64,000 nucleotides of DNA from the NCBI GenBank assembly GCA_015680685.1, contig MNCI01014239.1, forward strand, positions 96,884-160,883. The letters run 5' to 3'. This stretch comes from Gnetum montanum (lineage: Eukaryota; Streptophyta; Gnetopsida; Gnetales; Gnetaceae). Made by a program: the position numbers and the translations under genes. The stretch's first letter is position 1. Every line of letters starts with the position of its first letter. Shown in pieces: positions 11,702 to 21,174 of the stretch. The notes beneath the pieces were generated by a model. It saw only the letters and a list, made by a program, of their open reading frames with translations, did not search any database and was not told the DNA's origin.

Positions 11702-12303
11702 GTTGAGGTCAACCTTACCCATGCTAGGCATGGGGCCATTATCAATGCACATGTAGGAAATTATAGTTGCAAAGTAGTCAAAATGCACAAATCAAATTCA
11801 TAGGAATTCAACAAATGCTATACTGATTTTATGTAAAAAGCAAAATATACACAATAGGTCCTCAACCACACATAAATAAAATAAAATAAAAATTATGAAT
11901 TTCAACTGTTGCTAAATGAGCAATTTAACATGTTCTAATATAAAAATAAGTATATACTAATATATAGCCCAGGAAGAAATCTAGCATCACCCATTCCCTG
12001 GAATAATGAATTTACTAAACAAACTAAAAAAAATACAACTTCCCTACGAGCATTCCGTTTTAGCTAAGCTGGAAAGCACTACACTAGCACGTGATAAATA
12101 GTGCACCACATGCTTTGCACAGACCTCTAAAAGATGACCTCAATGCAACCTATCAGTCATGTTGTTGGTACCAATAGCCCCTTGGAGAGGGAAAGTGATC
12201 GAAAGGAATTCCATTTAGAAAAGAAAAGAAATAAAATCAAGAGAAAAGATAAGCCACCTTAAAAATGCCAACAAAATAGCATATCTTTAAATTATAAAAT
12301 ATG
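11702..12303 (+). repeat. Partial 3' LTR of U copy 1
   Basis: Begins with TGTTGAGG after the polypurine tract. Similarity to copy 2 ends near 12,303 without a recognisable CA end, so the LTR is probably truncated. No matching 5' LTR is present in the window. Confidence 0.5.
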
Positions 12304-13270
12304 CTAATGATTGCATAATTTGTGCAAGTCTAATGAATCGATTTTCATATTTTTTTAAGTCAAATACAGCATGCTCAAATAAAGTATGATGCTACAAAAA
12401 AATTTCAAAACTATTTGTTTTCCTATTAGCAAATAGAATCTCCTTTTTGGAATTCCCAAAGAGTGCCAGTTGAAACTCCTCCTATCATTAAAAAGAATTA
12501 CACATTTACAAACGTTTGTTAAAACATTTGTAACAATCATGCACGGTGTTGACGACGAATGACGATTAACGACAATGCACGGGTTTATTCTCCCGTAGGT
12601 CACTATTTACAATGGAGCCAGCCATAGCCAATGTGGGGGGTGGAGCCAAATCTTGCAGCAACCATTCTCTCTTTTGGTAGCAGGAAACACTGATGGTAGG
12701 CACGTGAGACATGTTGCAAAAAATGGTAAGTCCATGAGAGGCGTAATAGATGGCTAAACAGGGAGGGCGCGTGAGACGCATAGTAGAAACCAATGCCCAA
12801 AAGCCTGTAGCCAGCAGGATGGGGCACTGATCAAGGCCTTCACTCTCTCTAGTAATGCATTCCGATAGCCTTTCTCTCTGCGCAAAGTACTCCAACGATT
12901 GGCACCACAAACACTGATAGTGGAGGCAGAGAACCACACAACAACCACCTGCATACATATATGGCGATAGGTGGTAGGTCAACAGTGATGCAGACACCAT
13001 GAGGGGTGGTGTTTTCAGACACCGAACTCTCCTTTTTCCTATCCTTTCATAGCACTCAGATGAGAAAAGAGGCACAGAGCCTCTTCCCAGACATGGGAGG
13101 TGTCTAGGAAAGAGTAGACACCTACAACCTAGTAACGACAGATCCGGAAGAAGTCTTTCTTTCTGCCCATAAACAAACAACCTGTGGTGGCCCTAGAAAG
13201 TCTCTCTAGATGGGGCGTCATAGTGATAGCTACAGTTGTAGTGTGGGTGACCATAGACAGAGGCTGACGC
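12304..13270 (-). other. Unidentified block, GC-richer, with one long open frame
   Basis: Sequence unlike the flanks, interrupting E2 gag near 13,270. The minus strand is open for 204 codons at 13,180-12,566. The predicted residues are Cys/Leu-rich with no motif I recognise, and other frames in the same place are also open. Partly repeated phrases such as ATCAGTGTTT and CGTCTCACG suggest an LTR or other repeat rather than a gene. I would not call this a protein without further evidence. Confidence 0.3.
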
Positions 13271-14372
13271 ACAAGGGATAGTCTGTTCATGTTTAGTCTT
13301 TTGATCCAACTATTCTTTATGTGTCTTTTGGGAATTCTTACTACCTCTATAATATTTAGCATACTTCATGTAGTAAGCAAAGGCTCATTAAGGTCATGAT
13401 TCTAGTTCCTATGATGTACTCTACTACCCCTTCATTCATGGTGATGGATCTCTCTTGACTGCCTATGCCCCTATTCTTGATTTGTTTAATAGCCCATTTG
13501 ATCATTTCAGTCCCATCAGTCATCTCCATCATGGTAGTGCCCCCTATAGTTATGATCAAAGCTAAAAAAAGAAGATGATGATGATGAAGGTGAGGAAGAA
13601 GAAGGACTAGCATCATCACAGTGCCTGCTACCCCCTCTTTGGTGATCATAGCCATAATCATGATCTTGTTTCTTATTTGCATCCTTCCCTTGAATTCCCT
13701 TCTTGGATCCTCCTTTTTCATTAGATCCATTCTTTTTAGAACCAAGATTGTGAATCATGGATTGTAGGTTCTAGTTTTTACTTCCTTCACCAAAGTCAAA
13801 GTGTGGAATTTCACTAAATGGAAAAAATCCCAAAGAACGGTTCTCCACCATCTTTTTGGTATGGTAGGAATGGGGAATCAATGAACAAATTTTCCTTCAT
13901 AGATTCATAGCATTGTTCTAGCTATTGATCCTTGAGATGTTGTGCCTCAATGGGATGATAATCCCTAGCATCACTATCTTGTATAACATACTGAGCATGA
14001 AGTCTTTGAAGGCCCAAATGCACAAGAGTTTGTTGGAGCATCACAGGAACAGATCAATTGGGAAACAACAAAATGTTGCCTTCCATGTCATACCACTGCA
14101 ACTAATAATCCTGATGTAGGATGAAGATGAAATTGGATACATACTCATCAGGAACTCTGTATTATTGAGGCACTTATTGATAAACTGCGTTAGACCTAGG
14201 CAGAGAATTGCTCCTGTAAGAAGAAGAAATTTTATGTTGTAAAATAAAAATGCAGTGTGCTTCTTTAAAGTTGTTGTAGTAATTGTAATGTATAATATGA
14301 CTTTTATGGTTGGTTCTAATGATTTGAATAATTTTCACTAAATCCTAGATAGCGCACGTAACAACTAAAAGG
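13271..14372 (-). pseudogene. E2 gag remnant
   Basis: Minus-strand gag N-terminal part matching E3-E5. VPDEYVSNFIFILH lies near 14,150-14,105. A Ser-rich tract near 13,560-13,620 follows HDYGYDHQRGGSRH. MLNIIEVVRIPKRHIKNSWIKR near 13,360-13,295 marks the start of the gag domain. Homology stops near 13,270 at the unidentified block. Many stops and frame changes. Confidence 0.7.
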
Positions 14373-14390
14373 TCTTCAGCAATAGTACCA
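14373..14390 (-). other. Primer binding site of E2
   Basis: Minus strand TGGTACTATTGCTGAAGA, one base from the LTR end; a poor but positionally correct tRNA-Asp-type site. Confidence 0.55.
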
Positions 14391-14391
14391 A

Positions 14392-15280
14392 TGATGAGTG
14401 CGAGGTACCCCTGCATCCAACCATACAAATCACAAGCATTCATGCATGATCTAGTCAAACTTGGTAGACCTTAAGTTTCTAAGTACACTAGTTCTAGGAA
14501 GTGAAATCTAATTAGGATGATCGTTGTCATCTCAGTTCCGGTCATGAGGTACAAGCGCATGGTTAAGTGCAACTAAGGTATATGATTTTTATCATTTTAT
14601 ATTTTATAAGTTTAATCACGTAGAACAAGAATCAAAGGTAGAGGAATTTAATATCTAATTAATCTATTTCCTAGCTAGCCTAACACAAGTACCCATTCCC
14701 ACTCTCCTGACACATCTTGAATGCATATAGTGCTACTAGGTTACCAAAAATTAAGCGTTTCTAGATTACCAAGTGCTACACATGCTTCAGGTGGTCATGC
14801 TTGTGTTCATTAACAACTGAAAATTAATTACTTAATTAAAGTGCATTGAGGTAAAATGCATGAATATTAAATCTATTAAAGGAAACATTAATCTATTCTC
14901 AGTGCTGCAAGGATTATCAAAAGGGATTATCTTTACTTTTTTCACATTGTTGTGTTCAGCTCCATCAGCACTCAAATAAAGATCTGTACACACTTAGACT
15001 CCTACTATGGGCACTCAAAAATATTCTAACTTTGGAATGGCTAAACTACAAGAACTTCATTACTCTATGTAAAAAACTAATAATAAAAATCATGTGTCAA
15101 AGTGTTATATTTATAGGCTAGCATATACCCTACGATATCAAATATTCAACATTGCATCTTGGGGATTGATATCGGGTATCCAATATCGTGTATCTGATAT
15201 CGGAGCATATCTAAATAGGACTCATTAGTGAATAAAGCCAAGTTACAAGGGTTAAATGCTTAGGATAATAACTTTCATCA
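14392..15280 (-). repeat. LTR of E2
   Basis: The left edge (reverse of the conserved ...CTCATCA end) abuts the primer site. The right edge is tentatively the TCA at 15,280, giving an element start of TGATGAAAG. The TATAAATA box is at 15,108-15,115 (minus). Confidence 0.6.
15134..15201 (-). promoter_or_regulatory. GATATC array of E2
   Basis: GATATC at 15,134, 15,168 and 15,196 and AATATC at 15,182. The last three are spaced 14 bp; the nearest lies 18 bp from the TATA box. Same architecture as E3-E5. Confidence 0.55.
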
Positions 15281-15685
15281 AAAAAAGATCAATTCAAGTC
15301 ATGGTTACTAAATTTTTGGGAGAAATTTAACAATGACCTTAATCAATTAATATTTATAGTAATGGGTACAAGTTACCTAGATTGGTGTATTCTTGTCTTA
15401 CCAACATCTCTTACAAATGATGAATCTTGATGAGAAGTAATCAAATCTTCATCGATCAATGATAGCCATGAAAGAATTTTGTTGATTGTTGGGATCTATG
15501 TCTTTTGTAGACGTCTAATTCATTATTCATGAAATCAATGAAAAGGTTTCTTTTGGCTTACATCTCAGACATATGGTGCATCCAGTGATAATCAATGACT
15601 TTTCTTGTGTGGTGGCTTCATGGTTCATCATCAAGTTCATGTTGTAGTCGACCCATGATTTTGAATGGCCCTTGATTTGTGGTTT
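15281..15685. other. No gene seen
   Basis: AT-rich sequence without coding potential, lying on the internal side of the primer site at 15,686-15,697 and therefore possibly the leader of that truncated element. Confidence 0.3.
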
Positions 15686-16315
15686 GCTTTGATATCAATT
15701 ATGACATCCCATCCCCAAATGTCATGGCAAATGCCAAACATATGTTATATTAGACATTATGCATAAGAAGACAATATACCAAATGTCAAATATATGTAAC
15801 ATTTGACATTATGTGTAATAAAAATAATAGGGAAAATGTAGAAAGAGAAAGAAAAGAATGATTTATTGATATGGAATGGAGTATCTAGATCATTCTTTGA
15901 GGATGTTCCTTGGGGTTTTCTTCCTTCAGCATCTATCCCTTAGAGGCAATCCAGCACTGCCACCACAGTTAGGGCTATAATTGGCTAGAAGTGATGGCTA
16001 GTCTACCTCCTGTTCCACTTTACCTAGCACCCATGACTCACCTTTACCAACTCCACCACTCCATGTTGGGATGATCTCTAAGCCTAAGTATAAATGCGTT
16101 AGGTCAAACCCCCAAAGGTCATCTCAAGAGACACATCCATTATTACAATGCACCCTTTCAGGTCTCAATTACAACACACCATTTTGGGTCTTGTTATGAT
16201 AATGATAATATTTTTTATGAAGAGGCACCATCTTCATTATTCAAAAGCACCATTTGTGAATGGGGATGTGATAATATCATTCTTGATTGAGTTCTCAATG
16301 TTGAGGTCGGAGGCA
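15686..16315 (-). repeat. LTR plus Met-type primer site of another LTR element
   Basis: The minus strand reads an LTR-like end GGGATGTCA, four bases, then TGATATCAAAGC (15,697-15,686), one base off the common plant tRNA-Met site TGGTATCAAAGC. To the right the minus strand has a TATA-like ATTTATAC and a polyadenylation-like AATAAA, as an LTR would. Two tandem copies of a ~50-bp TGTCAAATATATGT-like unit lie at about 15,730-15,825. The outer edge near 16,315 is where Copia homology begins. Family not determined; probably Ty3 or Copia inserted in, or recombined with, the Copia element. Confidence 0.4.
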
Positions 16316-17564
16316 TGACCTAACCTCTAATGGCATAATCTTGGGAGAAATTCATGAGAAGAATTTGATTGACAAATATGAGTATTTAAAACTTTATCAC
16401 CTTTTCAAGACTTTACTTCCAAACAATAAATGTGATTTTCCATATTTTTAGTTTTGCAATAATAAAATTACCATTGGAAGTAGTACATAGATCATCATGA
16501 AAAATCACTTGATTTCCTCTACTAACAATATGACCAATTGATGACAATTAACTTGATAACTAAGAAACATAGTAAACATCATGTACATTAATTTTGTGGC
16601 CATTAGGAAATGTAAGCATTACATTACCAATTCTTTATATCTTTACACTTGCACCATTTCCTACCTTAATGCTTCCAATAGTACTACTTTGAGTATAACT
16701 AATAAAATTATTTTTAAATGGAATCATATGATTTGAACAACCACTATCTATGATCCATGTATGAGGAGTAACTTCTTTGATCATTTGGTATATAGCAAAA
16801 TTGAAGTTTGAATCTTTACCTTTTTATTGATCTTGTAATTCTTGAGAGTTTCTTTGAGGTTGAGAAGAGTCTTCACTTGGCTTTGATGAATCATTTGGAC
16901 TATAGGAAGTGAACCCTACCTCCCACTAGCATTTATCTTCATAATGTCCTTTCTTCTTGCAATGTTTTTACTATGGAATATTTGATGATGATGCTTCATG
17001 CTGATTTCTTGGAGTGAAATTAAATCTTCCTCCTCTTTGGCCTCTTCCTCCTTTGAAATTACTTCTTCCTCTTAAACTTTCAAATTTGGAATTTATATTT
17101 TGATGTGAATCTTGAGTTCTTTCATCTTTAAAATTTGAATTTCTACCTCTACCTCTTCCTCTATTGTTTCTTAGAAAATAAACTTGTTTATTTTGGCTTT
17201 GATTATCTTTCCTTTTCAAATCCTCCAAAATTCTAACTTGAGACACTAATTTATCAATTGTAATATAATCTACGTCTTTATTTTGAACAATATTCATCAT
17301 AGTATGTTTGAACCTTCCATCATTATATATAACATGAATGATTTTATCTAACTTTTTTCTTTTACTATATTGACATCCATATGCATCTCTATTATTATGC
17401 AAGAATACATCTTAGCAAAGAACTTCTCAATGTTTTCATCTCTACTAAGTATAAGATCTTCAAATTCTTGTCTAGACCTCAACTTCTTGATTTGAATGTT
17501 TGTGATGGAAGCTTCTTTATACTCTTGATGTAGTACATCCCAAGTTTCTTTAGCATTTGGCATG
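16316..17564 (-). pseudogene. Copia gag-protease remnant, downstream part
   Basis: Minus-strand Ty1/Copia polyprotein broken by stops. From right to left: NAKETWDVLHQEYKEA and the following helical gag (UBN2-type) segment, an Arg/Gly-rich tract near 17,170-17,000, a zinc knuckle keeping CKKKGHYEDKC near 16,970-16,920 but missing its first Cys, then the Copia protease signature WIIDSGCSNHM near 16,760-16,730, and a GAG-pre-integrase-like stretch to ~16,320. Integrase and RT are absent. The N-terminal part continues at 24,901-24,647 on the other side of E3. Confidence 0.75.
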
Positions 17565-17569
17565 TCTAT
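17565..17569. other. Target-site duplication of E3, left copy
   Basis: TCTAT, identical to 24,642-24,646; both lie in the Copia gag frame and are the 5-bp duplication expected for Ty3 integration. Confidence 0.85.
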
Positions 17570-18445
17570 TGATGAGTGGCGAGGTACCCCTACACTCAAC
17601 CATACGAATATGAGCGTAACACGCACGATCCGGTCGCACTCCGTAGAATAAGTGCCTACATGCCTCATGAAACACTTAAGGTTAATCATTCATTGTCTTC
17701 CCAGACTTACTTGTAGTTGTCACGGTGTATGGTTAAGTATGTCTGAGGTATATGAGTTTTATGTCTTTTCTGGTTTTATCTCCTATGCTATTGAGGTGAA
17801 GGGTTGAAGAAGCTAATTCCTAACTTTAACTAACTAACTAAGTCTAAACTAACCTAGCATCAGCATCCATTCCTACTTACCATACACACCTTGAATTGAT
17901 GCAACCATGGCTACCAAATGCTAATCGTTGCTGGGATCACCACATGTAACACACGTGCTCGAAGCAGTCATATTGAGGCACTTAACTAGGATAGAAGGGT
18001 TGAGAGAGATTTAATTCCTAATAAAGCATGTAAATGAAAAATAGTAAATAACAATAAATAAAATTCCTAATTAGCATATTCCATGCACTGCAAGGTTTAT
18101 CCAGGAAGTTCATCTTTATTGCCGTACACAAACTTGTGTTCAGGTACAATGTCTACTCGAATAAAGATCCATTCACTTTGGAGTTCCTACTGTAGGCACA
18201 TGAAAAATATTCTATCTATGGAGGGATCAAACTGCCAGAGTTTCACTATGGTCTAAGACTAGGATGGAAAACAAGGGAGAGCTGCCTCTTATTTATAGAT
18301 TTTGTGGTGCATCGTGATATAGTGTACACGATATCCTGAGGGACAACGCGATATCGCGTACGCGATCTAGCGTGGGATGCAATATCGCAATGGATGTGAT
18401 ATCGCGTGCATGATATCATGGCCCATGTGATATCACATCCCATCA
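17570..18445 (-). repeat. E3 3' LTR
   Basis: 876 bp, ends TGATG...CATCA. Longer than its 811-bp partner because the GATATC array is expanded. TATAAATA box at 18,290-18,297 (minus). Confidence 0.85.
18316..18434 (-). promoter_or_regulatory. Expanded GATATC array, E3 3' LTR
   Basis: GATATC-like boxes start at 18,316 (GATATA), 18,330, 18,350, 18,364 (degenerate), 18,381 (AATATC), 18,398, 18,412 and 18,429. Spacings are 14, 20, 14, 17, 17, 14 and 17 bp. The first lies 18 bp from the TATA box. Confidence 0.7.
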
Positions 18446-18457
18446 TAGCCCCATGAT
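18446..18457 (-). other. Polypurine tract of E3
   Basis: Minus strand ATCATGGGGCTA immediately before the LTR start TGATGGG; comparable to CATGGGGGGA in E4. Confidence 0.6.
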
Positions 18458-18807
18458 TAAATGAAAACTCATCCTCGAGTTCCTTACAAAATATTGGGAA
18501 GGTATGGGATTATTGAATGAATGGAACTAATGGGATGACATGTGAATGGATCATCATTATAAGAAAAAACTAGTGTTCATGACAACAAGAGTGAACACCT
18601 TATTACATTTGACATTAGGCCTTAGTTGGTAGCTGAGAGAGAAGAGAGAAGAGAGAAGAAGTCTTGCTACTGCCAATGCCAAGATTGTGCCTTTATTGTC
18701 CATCCATAAGCGCATCATCGATCTTGCTCCTTGCATAGTTGCTTCAGCGCTGCTCCATTCCATGTGTTCCTTCCAAATCTAATCTGTTGTTGCATGATTA
18801 CCATCTG
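18458..18807 (-). pseudogene. E3 terminal-ORF stub with splice acceptor
   Basis: The minus strand has a branch-point-like CTAAT (18,832-18,828), a TG-rich stretch, CAG at 18,807-18,805 and ATG at 18,804-18,802. The frame reads MVIMQQQIRFGRNTWNGAALK and is soon interrupted. The same arrangement occurs in E5 and in front of the long terminal frame of F. Here the ORF body is absent. Splicing is inference. Confidence 0.45.
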
Positions 18808-20377
18808 CACACACAACATAATCTTATATTAGCAAGGGTAAATGAATTTTCAATGCAGTTGATACCTTACTTCAGTGAAAGGTCCATTGGCTGAGTTGTG
18901 GTATGGCTAATTGAGGATCTAGAGATATAATATTTGTGACTACCAAAGGTGTAGGGGTTAGGAGAAAATCCAAAAAATTGGGCCCTATACCCCCATGACT
19001 AATTGCGAACCTCCGATAGCGATAGAATGGAGAAAGAAAAGGACTAAGAAAGATGGAGAAAAAGAGACAACTAAAACATCGATGAAATGGATGTCAAGAT
19101 GGAAATGAACAAAATAATAAAGATTGCAAAAATGTTAGGGAAAAGAATTTAACTGGTGCACCAAAGAGAAATGTTAGTGGGTCCTCCCCAAAGCAATCGC
19201 ATGCCCATAATGCCCTAACAAACCCACATTCAAAGAGTCCGTAGGCTTGGGGAATGTCATTTGGAATAAGAGTTAAAGTCTTAACCGCAAGAAGTTACCA
19301 AAAAGGAAACAATGTATCAACTAAAATATATACACTAATGATACAACCAGCAATGAGGTGAACAATGGAGAGAAGGATGGAGAGAAGAGAATGGAATGGA
19401 GTCCTAAGAACAAGGTGGTGTACATCCCCTTATGTGTTTCATGATTAATGTGACTCAGAAAATCTCATTCCAACTCTAGCCTCAAACAAACCACTTCCAG
19501 TGACTTCGCATTAATACATTTGGCCGATCCATCCACTTGAAGCAACAAGAATGGTTTCCCCAAGAGTCACCACCATTCCGACGAAACAAAGGAGGAGAGA
19601 ATGGGAAGCGAGAAGGGCCATAGTTAGAGGGAACATTTTTATTTTGAGTTCCATAACCAGTGCTTGTAGAACAAATGATTATTTCATCTAAGGGGTGTGC
19701 TTTGAATTCTCACTTTCTCTTTTTTTTTAATGTATTTATGCATGAGAACCACATCATGCAAAGACTTTGTTATTTTTATTTGATCAGCTTCCCAATGATT
19801 GGGTAACATTGGAATAGTAAGAAAACTTAAGAAGAAAACATTCGAGCACCCAAGAGAATGACCAACACAAATGCACCAAGTTCCCTTGAATTCACACCCT
19901 TTTCAATCCTTGAGTCCTTCCTTAGTTTTAGAAATGCCCAGTCATCGATTCGTTAAAGTTCTAATTAGGAAGGAATGTACATTTCCAAGCCGAGAGAGAC
20001 CATAGAAAGTGTCAATGAATGGATGAAATGGACTCATTACCTGCTATATCAAAAGAAACATACCTTAGTATTAACAACGTAACTTAAAGGTAAAAATCAA
20101 ACATTAGCAATAAATAGGAAAACAATTCATACCATCATTATGAACACTTATTGAATGACAAACTTACAAGATGGATAACACACACACACACACATACACA
20201 CACAAAATGAAAAATTATAACGATGATGTAAAACAAAAACAAGAAAAGTTAAAGAAAGTTGTAAAACAAAAATGTGTAAAAAAAAAAACTTAAAAAGAAC
20301 TGAGGGCCCCAAATGATTAGCATAGGTGGCCATCTCCCCCATGATTGAATGGAAAGGGAGGGATCTGAAATAATGAG
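18808..20377 (-). other. E3 3' non-coding region
   Basis: Matches 52,630-54,210 of E4 on the opposite strand, with the same landmarks (T-rich run, GAATTCAAGGGAACTTG, ACTTTGGGGAGGACCCA). A (CA)n run is at about 20,179-20,206. No coding potential. Confidence 0.7.
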
Positions 20378-20384
20378 CACCTAT
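20378..20384 (-). other. E3 pol deletion junction
   Basis: Left of the junction the sequence matches the end of pol in E4 (about 52,565); right of it, the linker between protease and RT (about 49,690, residues KKFK). About 2.9 kb encoding RT, RNase H and integrase are missing. Confidence 0.7.
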
Positions 20385-21174
20385 TTGAATTTCTTAGAAG
20401 CGCCCAACTTATCCCCATTGATGTTCTTAGATTAAGGGGTGGAAGTCGGCAACGCTCATATTCCAATGTATCTATGCCTTCATTGTCAGCATGGGTTGTT
20501 TCCTTAGTTCATTTCATGCATATTTGTCGATTACTCTTTCGAGTAGCTGTCAACCACGAGGTGTCTACTACTGGTTGTGTGGTTGCTACATACAGGCATC
20601 TTTGTTTCAAAGTTTCAAGGGCACACCTACTACATGGAGGAGATGTGGAGCATTCCTCCATGTCATCACCTAATGAATCATTGTATGTGATGCATGGAAC
20701 TTTCCTCTTCTTGATCTTTCCATAAATGTTTACTTTAGATATTTCCAAGGAAAGATCATGAATTCTTAGGCATGCATCTACTCTACTCAGCCATGCCCTT
20801 CCCATTATAATTGGGAAGTCCCCTTTGTTATTGTTAACTTCTATCACCAGGAAATCAGCTAGGTAAGACCAACCACACACAGTGGTAATGATGTCTTCCA
20901 CCAATCCCAAGGGAATGGTGATGGACTAGTCTACCAGCTCTAGTTGAATGTTGCTCTTCTTAAGTTGGGGAAGGTTCTAGGCTTGATACATTTCTCGTGA
21001 AATTAGGTTCACTCGAGAACCTAAGTCAAGAAGAACCCTATGAGGTTCGTTCCTGGTGACTTGGAGGTAGATTAAGGGACTCCCAGGGTCAGATAGTTTC
21101 CTAGGAAGGTGGCCTACCTTGATCCAATCAGTTACGGTATGGGTTAACATAACCGTTTGCATTGAGTTCTGATT
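20385..21174 (-). pseudogene. E3 protease and linker
   Basis: Minus-strand frames at 21,162-20,977 and 20,910-20,509 hold the retropepsin-like region: VLLDLGSRVNLIS (catalytic Ser of Asp-Ser-Gly replaced by Leu), LVEDIITTVCGWSYLADF, FPIIMGRAWL and a C-terminal Cys-rich piece. A short remnant NINGDKLGASKKFK of the protease-RT linker follows before the deletion. Catalytically dead. Confidence 0.75.

Larger units (their letters stand above)
5256..12303 (+). mobile_element. Unit U copy 1: gag-protease-integrase-tail element
   Basis: A 7-kb segment repeated at 34,611-44,590 in the same orientation. It starts at TTGGGACATTACAAC and ends at AAATTATAAAA, where both copies diverge from each other. 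Order: ~2 kb non-coding 5' segment, gag, protease, linker, integrase C-terminal domain, 3' non-coding region, polypurine tract, partial 3' LTR. Reverse transcriptase, RNase H and the integrase catalytic core are absent from both copies. No 5' LTR matching the 3' one is visible and I find no target duplication. It may be a non-autonomous Ty3 family or part of a segmental duplication. Confidence 0.65.

Noticed and set aside
18316-18434. GATATC boxes as a CRISPR array or satellite
   Set aside because: Boxes are 6-8 bp with no constant longer repeat or unique spacers of fixed length, lie in plant LTR promoters, and do not form a long tandem satellite.
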